Positions 19,288-29,558 of a stretch of DNA of 64,000 nt are shown piece by piece (the first letter of the stretch is position 1; each line of letters starts with the position of its first letter). A program made the translations under genes and the position numbers. The DNA is from Aliidiomarina sedimenti (lineage in GTDB: Bacteria; Pseudomonadota; Gammaproteobacteria; Enterobacterales; Alteromonadaceae): NCBI RefSeq assembly GCF_003986955.1, contig NZ_PIPN01000001.1, positions 887,538 to 951,537 of the forward strand, in the 5' to 3' direction. Under the pieces are notes generated by a model, which was given only the letters and a program-made list of their open reading frames with translations, was not told where the DNA came from and did not search any database.

Positions 19288-19779
19288 CTAAACGTCTTGT
19301 TGCAAAAAGCTTGAAGAGTTCTCCAGATAACTGAAGAACCACTGAATATAAATCTTAAAATGAGGGATAAGGCGGGAATCCTGCCACCAGGTTTCATCAC
19401 TCATGTCGGTAAAGGAGTCGGCAAAGAAGAGCAGCGCACTAATAATCAGCACCCCGCGCAGCGCACCAAACACCAAGCCTAATACCCGGTCCGTGCCACT
19501 CAGGCCTGTTTTAACCACAAGCTGACTAAGCATGAAATTGAGCAGTGCACCGACAATCAACGTCAGCACAAAGAGAATCGCAATGGCGGTTGCATTGCGC
19601 ACCATGTCATCCTCAATCCGGCCCAGATACAAAGCGAGGTCGGCATAAAAATGTTTGGCGATAAAGAATGCGCCGATCCAGACTGCCAGCGACATGGCTT
19701 CTTTGACGAAACCGCGAACCAGGCTGATCAGCGCAGATAGCGCAATCAACCCTAAAATAAGAAAATCGACCCAGAGCAT
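19288..19779 (-). CDS. cvpA: CvpA family membrane protein
   Basis: Inner-membrane protein of 163 residues in the CvpA (colicin V production) family. Four hydrophobic segments are visible (about residues 3-20, 28-48, 63-85 and 100-122), with the conserved RGFVKEA after the first and GALRGVL before the fourth. CvpA affects colicin V export and envelope homeostasis; its mechanism is unknown. It lies 13 bases before purF and 2 bases after the SPOR gene, so it is cotranscribed, matching the dedD-cvpA-purF order of E. coli. Confidence 0.93.
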   Translation of the reverse strand: MLWVDFLILGLIALSALISLVRGFVKEAMSLAVWIGAFFIAKHFYADLALYLGRIEDDMVRNATAIAILFVLTLIVGALLNFMLSQLVVKTGLSGTDRVLGLVFGALRGVLIISALLFFADSFTDMSDETWWQDSRLIPHFKIYIQWFFSYLENSSSFLQQDV

Positions 19780-19781
19780 AG

Positions 19782-20357
19782 TTATTCCGGTGTTGGCTGA
19801 TAGGGGACGAGCTGACCTTCGAGGCCTGTCAGTGCGTTTAGTTCCGCCAGTTGGCCACGTAAACGCTCAGGGTCAAAATCGGGGCCGACCATCAACACCT
19901 GCAATTCACCATTATTTCCGCGGACGGTTCGGCTAAATGCATTATACCCCTCGTCCTGCAGTTGGTTGACTAAACGTGTAACATTATCGGTATTGCGAAA
20001 TGCACCGAGACGAACGACCCAGGCTGGCATGTCGGAGTTCTGGTCACCCCCGTCGTTTGCATTGTCGTCTACATTGTCGTCTGAATTCTGGCCAATCGTA
20101 ACGCTAACAGGTTCAGGTGGACTGGAAAACTCTTCTTCTTGCACAGGTCTTGGCTGAGCCTGATCGACCCGTTCTTCAAAATCTTCCGGGAACTCAACGG
20201 TGGATTGTTCGACCGTCAATGCAGGACGCAGTGGAATGGTTTCCAACGCCTCGTCGCGCGAACGTTTTTCGCCGTCCAGTAAGTCAGGCAGAAAAATAAC
20301 GGCTAACGCGACTAAAATAGCGGTACCTACGATGCGATTTTGCAACGGACTTGCCAA
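19782..20357 (-). CDS. SPOR domain protein, DedD-like
   Basis: A bitopic cell-division-type protein of 191 residues. A single transmembrane helix lies at about residues 9-26, followed by an acidic and proline-rich linker (residues 30-108) and a C-terminal SPOR domain (about 110-190, starting [11 protein letters not shown]). SPOR domains bind denuded glycan strands at the septum. Position between folC and cvpA is that of dedD in E. coli, so DedD is the likely counterpart; the linker itself is not conserved enough to prove it. Confidence 0.88.
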   Translation of the reverse strand: MASPLQNRIVGTAILVALAVIFLPDLLDGEKRSRDEALETIPLRPALTVEQSTVEFPEDFEERVDQAQPRPVQEEEFSSPPEPVSVTIGQNSDDNVDDNANDGGDQNSDMPAWVVRLGAFRNTDNVTRLVNQLQDEGYNAFSRTVRGNNGELQVLMVGPDFDPERLRGQLAELNALTGLEGQLVPYQPTPE

Positions 20358-20361
20358 GCGC

Positions 20362-21633
20362 TCAGCCCTCCAGTTCGTATATGGCCTGAATTGTCAAAAA
20401 CGAGCCGAAGCATAACACGATATCACCCTCTTCGGCATCTGTTAGTGCAGATTGATATGCGCTTGCCACTGTCGCAAAGGTTTTACCCTTACGGTCAGCC
20501 AGCGCAGCAGCCAGCCTTTCAGCAGATGCCCCGCGCGGCCCCGGTGTCGCGGCAAGATACCAGGTCGACACCTTATCGGTGAGGCAGGCTAATGTCCCTT
20601 CTATATCTTTATCTTTCAGCATGGCGCACACAGCCAGTACTCGCCTACCCGGCCAGCGCTCACTCAGTTGCGAGGCAAGATAGGCGGCAGCATGAGGATT
20701 GTGTGCGACATCAAGAATAACGCAGGGCGACTGGCTGAATACCTCCAGCCGACCAGGCAATCGAGCCTCTGACAGCCCTTTTTCAATGGCTGCGCGATCA
20801 GGGATGACCGGAAGATGCTGCAGCACCGTCAAGGCAGTCGCCGCATTGACCAGCGGTAATTGAGGAAGCGGGAGCTTATCCATTATCACCTGATGGGACG
20901 GATTGACATAGCACCAGTGGTTTTCGGACGTGCGCTCAAAACTGAAATCCGTATTCACGCAGATGAGGTCGGCGCCAATGGTCTGTGCGTGGTCAAGTAG
21001 CCGCTGAGGCGGATTAGGATCGGCACATATCGCAGGTTTCCCTGGGCGATACACCCCTGCTTTTTCAAAGCCTATTTGCTCGCGGTCATTGCCTAAAAAT
21101 TCAACGTGGTCGATACCGACCGTGGTCACCACAGCGACATCAGGTTCAACCAAATTAACCGCATCAAGCCGCCCACCGAGACCGATTTCGAGAATTGCAA
21201 TATCGACCGAGTGCTGTTCAATCAGCCATAAAGCGGCCAGAGTCGCAAATTCAAAATAGGTCAGGCTGGTGCTGCCACGGGCTGCTTCAACTGCCGCAAA
21301 GGCGCGACAATGATCAGCATCCTCGAGTTCACGACCATTAATACGGACGCGCTCGTTGTAACGCAAAAAATGAGGGGAGGTATAGGTCGCTGTGCGTTGA
21401 CCAGCAGCTAACAGCATCTGTTCCAGGTAGCGAACCGTCGAGCCTTTGCCGTTGGTGCCAGCGACCGTGACAACAAAAGGCGCAGGTTTAGCAGCAGAAA
21501 GCGCATTGGCCACCTGACCAATGCGCTCTAAACCGAGATCTATTTCTTTATGATGCTGCTGTTGCAGATACTCAAGCCAATCGGCCAGCTGCCAGTCAGT
21601 ACGAGCTTCAGGCAGTGAGGACTCTGTGCTCAT
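20362..21633 (-). CDS. folC: Bifunctional dihydrofolate/folylpolyglutamate synthase FolC
   Basis: Mur-ligase family enzyme that adds glutamate to dihydropteroate and then to tetrahydrofolate, 423 residues, normal length. The ATP-binding loop is GTNGKGSTVR near residues 59-68, SPHFLRYNERVRING follows near residue 86, the central motif EIGLGGRLDAVN is near residue 148, and ILDVAHNPHAA near residue 308 starts the C-terminal domain. It lies 5 bases after accD and 4 before the SPOR gene. Confidence 0.95.
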   Translation of the reverse strand: MSTESSLPEARTDWQLADWLEYLQQQHHKEIDLGLERIGQVANALSAAKPAPFVVTVAGTNGKGSTVRYLEQMLLAAGQRTATYTSPHFLRYNERVRINGRELEDADHCRAFAAVEAARGSTSLTYFEFATLAALWLIEQHSVDIAILEIGLGGRLDAVNLVEPDVAVVTTVGIDHVEFLGNDREQIGFEKAGVYRPGKPAICADPNPPQRLLDHAQTIGADLICVNTDFSFERTSENHWCYVNPSHQVIMDKLPLPQLPLVNAATALTVLQHLPVIPDRAAIEKGLSEARLPGRLEVFSQSPCVILDVAHNPHAAAYLASQLSERWPGRRVLAVCAMLKDKDIEGTLACLTDKVSTWYLAATPGPRGASAERLAAALADRKGKTFATVASAYQSALTDAEEGDIVLCFGSFLTIQAIYELEG

Positions 21634-21638
21634 ACAAG

Positions 21639-22517
21639 TCAGGACTCAGAGGTATCAACCGGCTCTGCCGGTGCATCCAGTCCCTGCATTTTCGCAAGCA
21701 GTGACGCCACCCGGTCACGCATGTCGCGACGATCTACAATCATATCGATAGCGCCATGTTCGAGTAAAAACTCACTGCGCTGAAAACCAGCGGGCAGTGT
21801 TTCACGCACGGTCTGTTCGATCACCCGTGGCCCGGCAAACCCGATCAGGGCTTTAGGTTCACCGATATTAACATCCCCAAGCATTGCCAGACTCGCAGAC
21901 ACGCCACCCATAGTCGGGTCAGTCAGTACCGAAATATAAGGTAAGCCTTTCTCGCTCATACGCGCCAGCGCTGCTGAGGTTTTGGCCATCTGCATCAGCG
22001 AGAACAACGCCTCCTGCATACGGGCGCCGCCTGATGCGGCAAAACATACCAGCGGCATATTCTCAGCCAGGCATAACTCTACTGCTTTAACGAAGCGAGC
22101 ACCAACCACGGAGGCCATCGAGCCGCCCATAAAGTTGAATTCGAATGCAACCGCGGCGACTGGGATGCCTTTCAGCTTGCCGCGCATCGCCACCAGTGCG
22201 TCTTTCTCACCCGTTGCTTTTTGCGCCGCGGCAATCCGATCTTTGTATTTTTTTGAATCGCGGAACTTAAGAACGTCCTGTGGTTCCAGGTCAACGCCCA
22301 GCTCCTCACGGCCATCCGCATCGAGAAATCCATCCAGGCGCTCGCGAGCCGTGACTCGCATATGATGGCCACACTTCGGACAAACGGATAAGTTACGTTC
22401 CAGATCTGCGCGGTAGAGAATGGCCTCGCAGCCGGAGCATTTGCTCCACACCCCTTCCGGGATATTGCGGCGCTTATTGGCTTGCGGTTTGGCAAGAATT
22501 TTTTCGATCCAGCTCAT
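21639..22517 (-). CDS. accD: Acetyl-CoA carboxylase carboxyltransferase subunit beta
   Basis: Carboxyltransferase beta subunit of acetyl-CoA carboxylase, which with AccA transfers CO2 from biotin to acetyl-CoA to make malonyl-CoA. It has 292 residues. The N-terminal four-cysteine zinc ribbon is intact (CSGC near residue 27 and CPKCGHH near residue 46). The carboxyltransferase core includes [20 protein letters not shown] near residue 162 and [10 protein letters not shown] near residue 199. It is followed within 5 bases by folC, as in E. coli. Confidence 0.96.
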   Translation of the reverse strand: MSWIEKILAKPQANKRRNIPEGVWSKCSGCEAILYRADLERNLSVCPKCGHHMRVTARERLDGFLDADGREELGVDLEPQDVLKFRDSKKYKDRIAAAQKATGEKDALVAMRGKLKGIPVAAVAFEFNFMGGSMASVVGARFVKAVELCLAENMPLVCFAASGGARMQEALFSLMQMAKTSAALARMSEKGLPYISVLTDPTMGGVSASLAMLGDVNIGEPKALIGFAGPRVIEQTVRETLPAGFQRSEFLLEHGAIDMIVDRRDMRDRVASLLAKMQGLDAPAEPVDTSES

Positions 22518-22640
22518 AAATTGCGTAACCTTACATACTTAATTCTGCGGCAATTAAAGCATACTACGCCGTCAAATTGCAGTAAAAAGTGGTCTTAGTA
22601 GTTGCCCGCACCCCCGTTTCGTCGAGTAATGCAGGCAGGT

Positions 22641-23420
22641 CTACCAGAATAATGGCCCCCACGCCCAGCGCGGCAGCCCAAAGTGTTCAGGGTAAGTAAC
22701 ATCAACCAGATACAAGCCATTTGGCTTTGCCGTGGCTGCGGCCAGGGTCCGGTTTCGTCCTTCCAGCAATTGCGCCAGCCAGTCAACGGGCTGCTCGCCT
22801 TGCCCTATCATTATCAACGAACCGACGATATTACGCACCATATGGTGCAAAAACGCATTCGCCTTTACTTCCACCAGAATATAATCGCCGCGCTGTTGAA
22901 CATCGATTTCCTGCAGGTTGCGATACGGCGTATTGGACTGGCAATGAGCCGCCCGGAACGCGCTAAAATCGTGTTCACCAAGCAATACCGGGGCCGCTTG
23001 CTGCATCCGTCGGACATCGAGCTGGTGATAAATATGAGTCACGCCAGCAGCAAGGATCCCCGGCCGTGTCGGACTGTTGTAAATGACATAGCGATAACGG
23101 CGGGCGGTCGCGCTAAAACGCGCATCGAAATCGTCACTAACCGGATGCATCCAGCGTACCGCGATGTCTTTTGGCAGGTTACTATTCACCCCTAACGTCC
23201 AGGCCGGTTCGGCCCTGTCCACATCGACGTCAAAATGAACCACCTGCCCCGTGGCATGGACACCTGCGTCAGTGCGTCCGGCGCAGATAACGCCCACCGG
23301 ATGGGCAGCAATTTTGCTTAGCGCTTTCTCCAGACAGCCTTGCACGGTTGGCATGCCTTGCTGGCGTTGCCAACCGTAATACTGCTGGCCACTGTACTCG
23401 ACCCCTAATGCAATGCGCAT
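22641..23420 (-). CDS. truA: tRNA pseudouridine(38-40) synthase TruA
   Basis: Makes pseudouridine at positions 38-40 in the tRNA anticodon arm. It has 259 residues, a usual length. The catalytic Asp is in [17 protein letters not shown] near residue 52, the start [15 protein letters not shown] (residues 6-20) is typical, and [13 protein letters not shown] near residue 196 closes the active site. It lies between fimV and accD. In E. coli the same region has usg-truA-dedA-accD; no dedA is present here. Confidence 0.95.
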   Translation of the reverse strand: MRIALGVEYSGQQYYGWQRQQGMPTVQGCLEKALSKIAAHPVGVICAGRTDAGVHATGQVVHFDVDVDRAEPAWTLGVNSNLPKDIAVRWMHPVSDDFDARFSATARRYRYVIYNSPTRPGILAAGVTHIYHQLDVRRMQQAAPVLLGEHDFSAFRAAHCQSNTPYRNLQEIDVQQRGDYILVEVKANAFLHHMVRNIVGSLIMIGQGEQPVDWLAQLLEGRNRTLAAATAKPNGLYLVDVTYPEHFGLPRWAWGPLFW

Positions 23421-23487
23421 AGTGATAACGCCCTCATTAAACTACGATTTCGATTGGGCGCACATTATACGCATTTTGCTCCGCGGT

Positions 23488-25698
23488 TTAACTATCGATA
23501 CGGGCTAACAACTCTTTCGCTTCATCCAGCAGCTCATCAGACGCCTGAGCAATCACAGCTTCAACGGTCTGTCGGGCTTCTTCTGTTTCTTCCATTTCCA
23601 GATACGCACGAGCTAAATCAAGCTGAGCCGCTAAGTTGTCTTCTTCATCAGCGTGGCGCGAAGACTCTGACTGCTGGTCATCATCTTCCGCACTCTCGTC
23701 GCCACCCGTGCTATCCGCATCGTCCATGATGTCATCAATTTCGAGGAATTCATCATCGCTCTGCTCTTCGTCGTCATCAAAATCGAGTGACTCTTCAGCG
23801 TCCAGTTGTTCTGATTCTTTGACATCGGCAGGTTGCTCGTCGGCCGTTGCCTGGTCATCTTCTTCGTTATCAGTTTCGGTCGCGGTCGCGGCCTCCGCAT
23901 CGTCCTGCTGTGACTGTTGAACCATTGCATCGGACTTAGCCAACAGCGATTCGATATCCTCTTCATCGATTTCATCATCCAGATCATCGTCTTCCAGATC
24001 TTCCATCATTTTATCGAAATCGAATTCATCGTCATCGCTTTCGTTATCCAGATCCAGAGGCTCGTCATCGTCGTCACCGGCAGCAAATAATTCACCCGGT
24101 GCCGGCTCTTCTTCGTCCGTCAACTCATCGTCCGCCTGCTCATCCGGGGCGCTCGCCTCAGTTTCTTTCGCTGGCTCGTCTGTCGCGGTGGCAACTGGCT
24201 GTGCTTCGTCGCCGTCGGCCTCATCGAGGTCGCCTGCATTCTCTGTATCGTCGCTTACTTCGTCGAGAGCACTCTCATCAGCGGCGTCCTCGTCAAGACC
24301 TTCTACGTCCAGCGAGTCGTCTTCGAGATCAAGACCTTCAGAATCGCTGTCGTCCTCTTCGGTGGCTGTAAACGGGTCATCGCTAACTAAATCATCCGCG
24401 TCATCCTCGTCATCACCACCGGCAAACAGGTCATCGAGGTCTGACTGACTCAGCTCGCTGTCACCTTCATCCAGGTCATCACCTGCATCGGTCTTGTTGC
24501 TATCGTCTTCAGTGGTGGCCGGCTTGTCGTCCTCAGCATCGTCCTGTGGATAATCTTCTTCCAGCGTATCAAACTCACTCAGATCAAGATCATCCATATC
24601 ATCATCGAGCTGAATGCTGTCGTCATCGTCTTCATCCGGCACCAGCATTTCGTCTTCCAGTGCCGACAGGTCATCCCCGTCATCATCATCCATGTCATCA
24701 AATTCAGCCATCGCCTCGTCCAGCTCGAAGTCATCTTCATCCTCGTCGCTGGTGGCCATCATACTGGCGGCAGTCGCGTTGTCGGTGGTGGCTTTGCTAC
24801 CGCTCGCAGACGCGGCTACTGGCGCAATCGCCGGGCCGCGTCGACGCAATACCATTGAAGCAATAATAATCAGCAATAAAGCAGGCACAAATGCCAGAAG
24901 GCCCAGAGCTAACGGATTAGTCATGATGCGGTTGGCGAGATCTTCTTCCTCCGCCACTTCTTCCATCGCCTGCTGTTGCATCCGCAGTTCCTGCTGATCT
25001 TCCATCAGCGCCTGCAGTTGTTGCTGGAACTCATTTTCATCAACCATATTGGTTTGAATCTGATCCAAGGCAACGGCTATCGCATCAATGCGCTCGCGCA
25101 GTTCTTCGTTGGCAGCGTAAACAGATTCAGTATTGTCAATTGACTGAGCTAACCGCTGGCGAAGGTCACTGAATTCTTCTGCATAGTTGTCCCGAATTTC
25201 TTCTAATGCCTGTTGCGCATCAGTGCGGGTTTGCGCTAGCAGACTATTACGTTGCGCTGCCGTAATATCGGCTTCACGGCGGTTGTTCTGCACCTGCCGG
25301 TTACTCTGTTGTAATTGGTCACCGAGCTCAATCTGGCGCCGGGCCGCCTCGGGGTTAACCATCTGGATTTCCTGCAAACTAGGCAGTCGCAGGAAAAATC
25401 CGGTTTCCATGGCGTTCGGATTATTATTAATAAAGGCATGCGGGTTCGCCTGCACAATGGCCGCCATCACCTGTTGCACGGTGACACTCGAATGCGGTCG
25501 GGCCTGGCTGGCAATACTCCATAAGGTATCTGCACTAGTGATAGGTCCATAACGTTCGTTGCCGTTGCGGACATCACTTTGTTCCGAGCCTGCTGGCCCT
25601 CGAATAACAACCGGGTCGCTTTGCTGCGCGGCAGCGGAAAAAGCGCTCAGGGTAGCTAGAATCATCGGCACGATGAGCAGCACGGATCCAGATTTCAT
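23488..25698 (-). CDS. fimV: FimV/HubP family polar protein
   Basis: Large inner-membrane protein of the FimV/HubP/TspA type, 736 residues. Order of parts: signal peptide (1-24), a LysM-like periplasmic region with the FimV N-terminal signature (about 50-106), a glutamine-rich coiled coil (about 115-250), one transmembrane helix (about 261-284), an extreme Asp/Glu-rich cytoplasmic stretch (about 318-690), and a short C-terminal FimV helical domain (about 693-736, LDLARAYLEMEE). In Vibrio and Pseudomonas such proteins organise the cell pole, chemotaxis and type IV pili. Many long antisense frames across the acidic part are artefacts of its GAT/GAA codons. Its position next to asd and truA matches Vibrio and Shewanella. 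Confidence 0.92.
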   Translation of the reverse strand: MKSGSVLLIVPMILATLSAFSAAAQQSDPVVIRGPAGSEQSDVRNGNERYGPITSADTLWSIASQARPHSSVTVQQVMAAIVQANPHAFINNNPNAMETGFFLRLPSLQEIQMVNPEAARRQIELGDQLQQSNRQVQNNRREADITAAQRNSLLAQTRTDAQQALEEIRDNYAEEFSDLRQRLAQSIDNTESVYAANEELRERIDAIAVALDQIQTNMVDENEFQQQLQALMEDQQELRMQQQAMEEVAEEEDLANRIMTNPLALGLLAFVPALLLIIIASMVLRRRGPAIAPVAASASGSKATTDNATAASMMATSDEDEDDFELDEAMAEFDDMDDDDGDDLSALEDEMLVPDEDDDDSIQLDDDMDDLDLSEFDTLEEDYPQDDAEDDKPATTEDDSNKTDAGDDLDEGDSELSQSDLDDLFAGGDDEDDADDLVSDDPFTATEEDDSDSEGLDLEDDSLDVEGLDEDAADESALDEVSDDTENAGDLDEADGDEAQPVATATDEPAKETEASAPDEQADDELTDEEEPAPGELFAAGDDDDEPLDLDNESDDDEFDFDKMMEDLEDDDLDDEIDEEDIESLLAKSDAMVQQSQQDDAEAATATETDNEEDDQATADEQPADVKESEQLDAEESLDFDDDEEQSDDEFLEIDDIMDDADSTGGDESAEDDDQQSESSRHADEEDNLAAQLDLARAYLEMEETEEARQTVEAVIAQASDELLDEAKELLARIDS

Positions 25699-25888
25699 AA
25701 GTATTCCCTATGTGTTTTATTTTTATCTAAGGGCCCAATTTCGGACGAAGGCAGTGGGCCGTTCCAGAACACACTACGCACCTCATACTATAAACCAGGC
25801 ACGTACCTGATTCTATAACGGCAGCAGGACAAAAAACTATATGCTGATTTGACTCAGCAGACGCATTTTTTAATGTGCCTCACTCCCC

Positions 25889-26905
25889 CTACCAGTAGTC
25901 ACGTAGTAAACACTCACCGATTTGCACACTGTTGGTTGCTGCGCCTTTACGGATATTGTCACCAACCACCCACAGGTTAATTCCATTCGGATGCGAGATA
26001 TCATTGCGTACGCGGCCGACAAAGACCTCATCGTGTCCGGCCGAGTCGCCGACCTGGGTTGGAAACTGCTCGCGCTCATCCATTAACTTAACGCCTGCAG
26101 CGTTACGGAGTAAATCTTTCACCTGCTGCGCGTCAATTGGCTGCCGTGTTTCCAGATGGATCGCTTCGGCGTGACCGAAAAATACCGGCACTCTGACTGC
26201 TGTCGCGTTAACCCGAATATCAGTATCGGCAAAAATTTTCTGCGTTTCCCACACCATTTTCATTTCTTCTTTGGTGTAATCATTGTCTAGAAACACATCA
26301 ATTTGCGGAATGCAGTTAAACGCGATCTGCCGGCTGAAGGCTTCAATGGTCGGTTGTTTACCATTCAGTAACTCAGCAGTCTGGGTTGCCAGTTCAGTCA
26401 TTGCTGACGCTCCCGCACCAGATACAGACTGGTATGTCGACACGTTAATACGGTCAATACCGACTGCCTCATGAATAGGCTTTAACGCTACCAGCATCTG
26501 AATCGTTGAACAGTTCGGGTTAGCAATGATATTGCGGTTACGAAAATCCGCCAGTGCGCTGGCGTTGACCTCTGGCACCACCAGCGGGATGTCCGGCTCA
26601 TAGCGAAAATGTGAAGTATTATCGATCACCACACATCCAGCCTCTGCAGCGATCGGCGCATACTGCGCACTGACACTGCCACCGGCAGAGAAAAAGGCCA
26701 TATCGACCTCACTCCAGTCAAAGCCCTCAACGTCCTCAACGGTCAGGCTTTCACCACGAAACTCAACTTCCTGCCCTGCCGAACGGGCACTGGCCAATGG
26801 AACCAGTTTGTTAACCGGAAATTTACGCTCTTCCAGACATTCCATCATTTGTTTACCAACCAGGCCAGTTGCACCTAATACTGCTACATTCACCGACAAA
26901 GACAT
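25889..26905 (-). CDS. asd: Aspartate-semialdehyde dehydrogenase
   Basis: Reduces aspartyl phosphate to aspartate semialdehyde, the branch point to lysine, methionine, threonine and diaminopimelate. It has 338 residues. The NADP-binding AVLGATGLVGKQM is at residues 8-20, the catalytic Cys is in ANPNCSTIQ near residue 131, and the acid/base His region is near residue 240 (FFGHAEAI). E. coli carries the inactive paralogue usg at this place beside pdxB; here the catalytic Cys is intact, so this should be a working enzyme. It follows pdxB by 14 bases. Confidence 0.93.
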   Translation of the reverse strand: MSLSVNVAVLGATGLVGKQMMECLEERKFPVNKLVPLASARSAGQEVEFRGESLTVEDVEGFDWSEVDMAFFSAGGSVSAQYAPIAAEAGCVVIDNTSHFRYEPDIPLVVPEVNASALADFRNRNIIANPNCSTIQMLVALKPIHEAVGIDRINVSTYQSVSGAGASAMTELATQTAELLNGKQPTIEAFSRQIAFNCIPQIDVFLDNDYTKEEMKMVWETQKIFADTDIRVNATAVRVPVFFGHAEAIHLETRQPIDAQQVKDLLRNAAGVKLMDEREQFPTQVGDSAGHDEVFVGRVRNDISHPNGINLWVVGDNIRKGAATNSVQIGECLLRDYW

Positions 26906-26919
26906 CGTGATTCCTCAAT

Positions 26920-28056
26920 TCAAAATAAAAAACCTAACTCCTGCAAACGCTGCTTTGTTGCCTCGTTTACACCGTCACCGCACTGCAGGCGATGACTTTT
27001 CAATTCATAACGTACCGCATAATCGCGCCGCAACTGGTCGAAACCTTGCGCATTATGACCATAACGCCGCATCAGGCTGTCATCCTGCCATATCGGATAG
27101 TTGCTTAAAAGCCACTGGGTTAAGGTCGTTTGCTCTGGCATTTGCTGACAGTGCCAGTTTACCATGGGTGGCGTCGGCATCAGCGCCGTCCACTCAGGTT
27201 GATGTCCACCCCAGCCAAACTGTTCGGCGCAGGCATCATACAACATCCGGGTTCCGTTCACCTTGCCGTTTAGACTGTGTCCGGCAATATGCGGCGTAGC
27301 GATATCAACCAGCGCCAGCAATCCGCTGTCGATGGTGGGCTCTCCTTCCCATACATCGAGGACCAGCCTTACCCTGTCCGACGCAGACTCCTGCAATTGT
27401 TGACGCAAGGCGGTGTTATCGATCACGGCGCCACGCGAGGCATTGATCAGAATCTGCGGAGCAGACAAGCGGGCAAGTTCTGCTGCACCGAACATATGAT
27501 AGGTTGGGTCGTTGGTGCCCTTCTCCATCGGCACATGCAGGCTGATAACATCTGCCTGCAATACCTGCGCGAAACTGGCACTGACAAAGCTGGCCTCACG
27601 CCTGGCTCTGGGCGGATCGTAATACACCACATTTAACCCCAGCGCCTGCAATCGGCGTCCGGTCGCGCTGCCCGTGTTACCTGCACCGACAATGGCAGCG
27701 GTGAGCCCAGTCAGCGCCAGCGCATATTTTTGCGCCACGGCCAGCAACGCGGTCAGAACATACTCAGCCACCGATTCGGCATTCGCACCCGGGCTACTGG
27801 CAAAGGCAATATCGCGGGCCTGCAAGGCATCGGTATCAATATGTTCAGTGCCAATAGTCGCGGTGCCGACGAATTTAAGCGCCGCCGCTTTATCGAGAAG
27901 GCTGTCATCCACCCGGGTGATCGAGCGAACCAGCAGCACCTCGGCGTCCTGCAATTCGTCGTCCGCAGGTTCACGCCCGCTAAACGTGACCACCTCACCA
28001 TGCGCAGAAAACACCTGCGGGGCGTAAGGAATATTGTCCGCGATTAGAAATTTCAT
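26920..28056 (-). CDS. pdxB: Erythronate-4-phosphate dehydrogenase PdxB
   Basis: NAD-dependent oxidation of 4-phosphoerythronate in the DXP-dependent vitamin B6 pathway. It has about 378 residues, the E. coli length, when started at ATG 28056 (MKFLIADN); the frame opens earlier at 28119, but that extension is not conserved. The Rossmann motif is VGAGNTGSATGRRLQALG near residue 121, and the catalytic Arg (INASRGAVIDN near residue 229), Glu and His (TPHIAGHS near residue 250) are present. A C-terminal PdxB dimerisation domain follows residue 285. First gene of the pdxB-asd-fimV-truA-accD run. Confidence 0.94.
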   Translation of the reverse strand: MKFLIADNIPYAPQVFSAHGEVVTFSGREPADDELQDAEVLLVRSITRVDDSLLDKAAALKFVGTATIGTEHIDTDALQARDIAFASSPGANAESVAEYVLTALLAVAQKYALALTGLTAAIVGAGNTGSATGRRLQALGLNVVYYDPPRARREASFVSASFAQVLQADVISLHVPMEKGTNDPTYHMFGAAELARLSAPQILINASRGAVIDNTALRQQLQESASDRVRLVLDVWEGEPTIDSGLLALVDIATPHIAGHSLNGKVNGTRMLYDACAEQFGWGGHQPEWTALMPTPPMVNWHCQQMPEQTTLTQWLLSNYPIWQDDSLMRRYGHNAQGFDQLRRDYAVRYELKSHRLQCGDGVNEATKQRLQELGFLF

Positions 28057-28103
28057 AATGACCGTTCGATACTCCCCGTCAGTAGCGCCGCACCTGAGTT
28101 CAT

Positions 28104-28131
28104 AAAAAAAGGCAGCCATGGCTGCCCTTTT
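28104..28131 (-). terminator. Intrinsic terminator after fabB
   Basis: Palindrome GGCAGCCATGGCTGCC (28111-28126) flanked by seven A on the left and four T on the right. On the minus strand it forms a hairpin followed by seven U, 50 bases after the fabB stop. Confidence 0.85.
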
Positions 28132-28180
28132 ACTATATAAAAAATCGTCTTAATTAGCTGTTAAATTCCCGCGCTCACGC

Positions 28181-29395
28181 TTAGCTGGTAAATTTGCGAA
28201 ATACCAGACTTGCGTTAGTGCCGCCAAAACCGAAGCTATTTGACATAACCAGGTTCAGGTCGGCCGCTTTGCTCTCGCGCACAATGTCCATGCCAGCCGC
28301 TTCATCGTCCAGATCATCAATATTAATTGACGGGGCAACAAAGCCATCGCGCATCATTAACAACGAGAAAATCGCTTCATGCACACCAGCCGCACCTAAC
28401 GAATGCCCGGTCATTGCTTTGGTTGCACTCAGCATGGGTGTCTTGTCACCGAAAACCTGGCGAATCGCTTCCAGCTCTTTAACGTCACCGACCGGCGTAC
28501 TGGTACCATGGGTATTTACGTAATCAACTGGCGCATCTAAATCCTGCATTGCCATTTTCATACAACGTACAGCGCCTTCACCTGACGGAGCGACCATGTC
28601 GTAGCCATCAGAGGTAGCACCGTAACCCACGATCTCAGCGTAGATTTTTGCCCCACGCGCCAGCGCAGTTTCAAGCTCTTCAACCACCAGAATGCCGCCA
28701 CCGCCCGCAGGAACAAATCCATCACGGCTTTTATCGTAGGTTCGCGATGCTTTTTCAGGGGTGTCATTGTATTTAGTGCTCAACGCACCCATCGCGTCGA
28801 ACTCCATACCCAGCGTCCAGTGCAACTCTTCACCACCACCGGCGAAAACACGATCCTGTTTACCTAACTGAATAAGCTCCAGCGCGTGGCCAATGCAGTG
28901 AGCACTGGTCGCACAGGCTGAACTAATCGAGTAGTTAACACCTTTAATTTTTTTCGGTGTCGCCAGACAAGCTGAGGTCGATGACGCCATGCAACGTGGC
29001 ACCATGTATGGGCCAACACGCTTAACGCCTTTTTCGCGAAGAATATCCGCGGCTCCAACCTGGTGCTCGCCGGAGGCGCCACCTGAACCAACCACTAAAC
29101 CGGTTCGTTCATTGGAAATCTCTTCATCGCTTAAGCCAGCATCGGCTAATGCCTGCTCCAGCGCAATGTATGCATAAGCTGCGGCATCACCCATAAACCG
29201 CTTAGCTTTGCGGTCAATAAGTTCGTTCACATCCAGTTTCACGTCGCCCCAAACCTGACAACGTAAGCCCATTTCAGCAAAGCTTTCCGAGCGGGTAATG
29301 CCCGAGCGGCCTGTTCTCAATGATTCAAGAACTTCTTCCTGGTTGTTACCAATGCTTGATACCACACCAAGGCCAGTAATAACTGCACGTCTCAT
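28181..29395 (-). CDS. fabB: 3-oxoacyl-ACP synthase I FabB
   Basis: Beta-ketoacyl-ACP synthase I, which elongates acyl chains and in gammaproteobacteria is required for unsaturated fatty acids. It has 404 residues. The active-site Cys is in [12 protein letters not shown] near residue 162, and the two His are in [11 protein letters not shown] near residue 297 and [13 protein letters not shown] near residue 332. The start [17 protein letters not shown] is canonical. It is divergent from mnmC across about 160 bases, the same fabB/mnmC arrangement as in E. coli. A TATGAT box lies upstream, but no convincing FabR or FadR operator could be recognised by eye. Confidence 0.95.
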   Translation of the reverse strand: MRRAVITGLGVVSSIGNNQEEVLESLRTGRSGITRSESFAEMGLRCQVWGDVKLDVNELIDRKAKRFMGDAAAYAYIALEQALADAGLSDEEISNERTGLVVGSGGASGEHQVGAADILREKGVKRVGPYMVPRCMASSTSACLATPKKIKGVNYSISSACATSAHCIGHALELIQLGKQDRVFAGGGEELHWTLGMEFDAMGALSTKYNDTPEKASRTYDKSRDGFVPAGGGGILVVEELETALARGAKIYAEIVGYGATSDGYDMVAPSGEGAVRCMKMAMQDLDAPVDYVNTHGTSTPVGDVKELEAIRQVFGDKTPMLSATKAMTGHSLGAAGVHEAIFSLLMMRDGFVAPSINIDDLDDEAAGMDIVRESKAADLNLVMSNSFGFGGTNASLVFRKFTS

Positions 29396-29558
29396 TCTAT
29401 TGTCCTATCTTACAATTTGTCGGTATCATAGCGCGTTCAGTAGCAAACGAAAATGGTCGCGTTGAGTGGTCAGCTTAGCTGAGCTTTCCGACGCTGTCTC
29501 CTGCGTTGCTATAACGCTGACATTTACTGGATTTTCGCCTAACCGCTGGGGCTATATT

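Noticed and set aside
19275..19400. Upstream extension of purF
   Set aside because: It overlaps cvpA, and PurF must start with Met-Cys so that Cys becomes the N-terminal nucleophile.
23631..25552. Several antisense open frames over fimV
   Set aside because: They arise from the codon bias of the Asp/Glu-rich and Gln-rich segments on the minus strand. They have low-complexity Ser/Arg-rich products and no ribosome sites.
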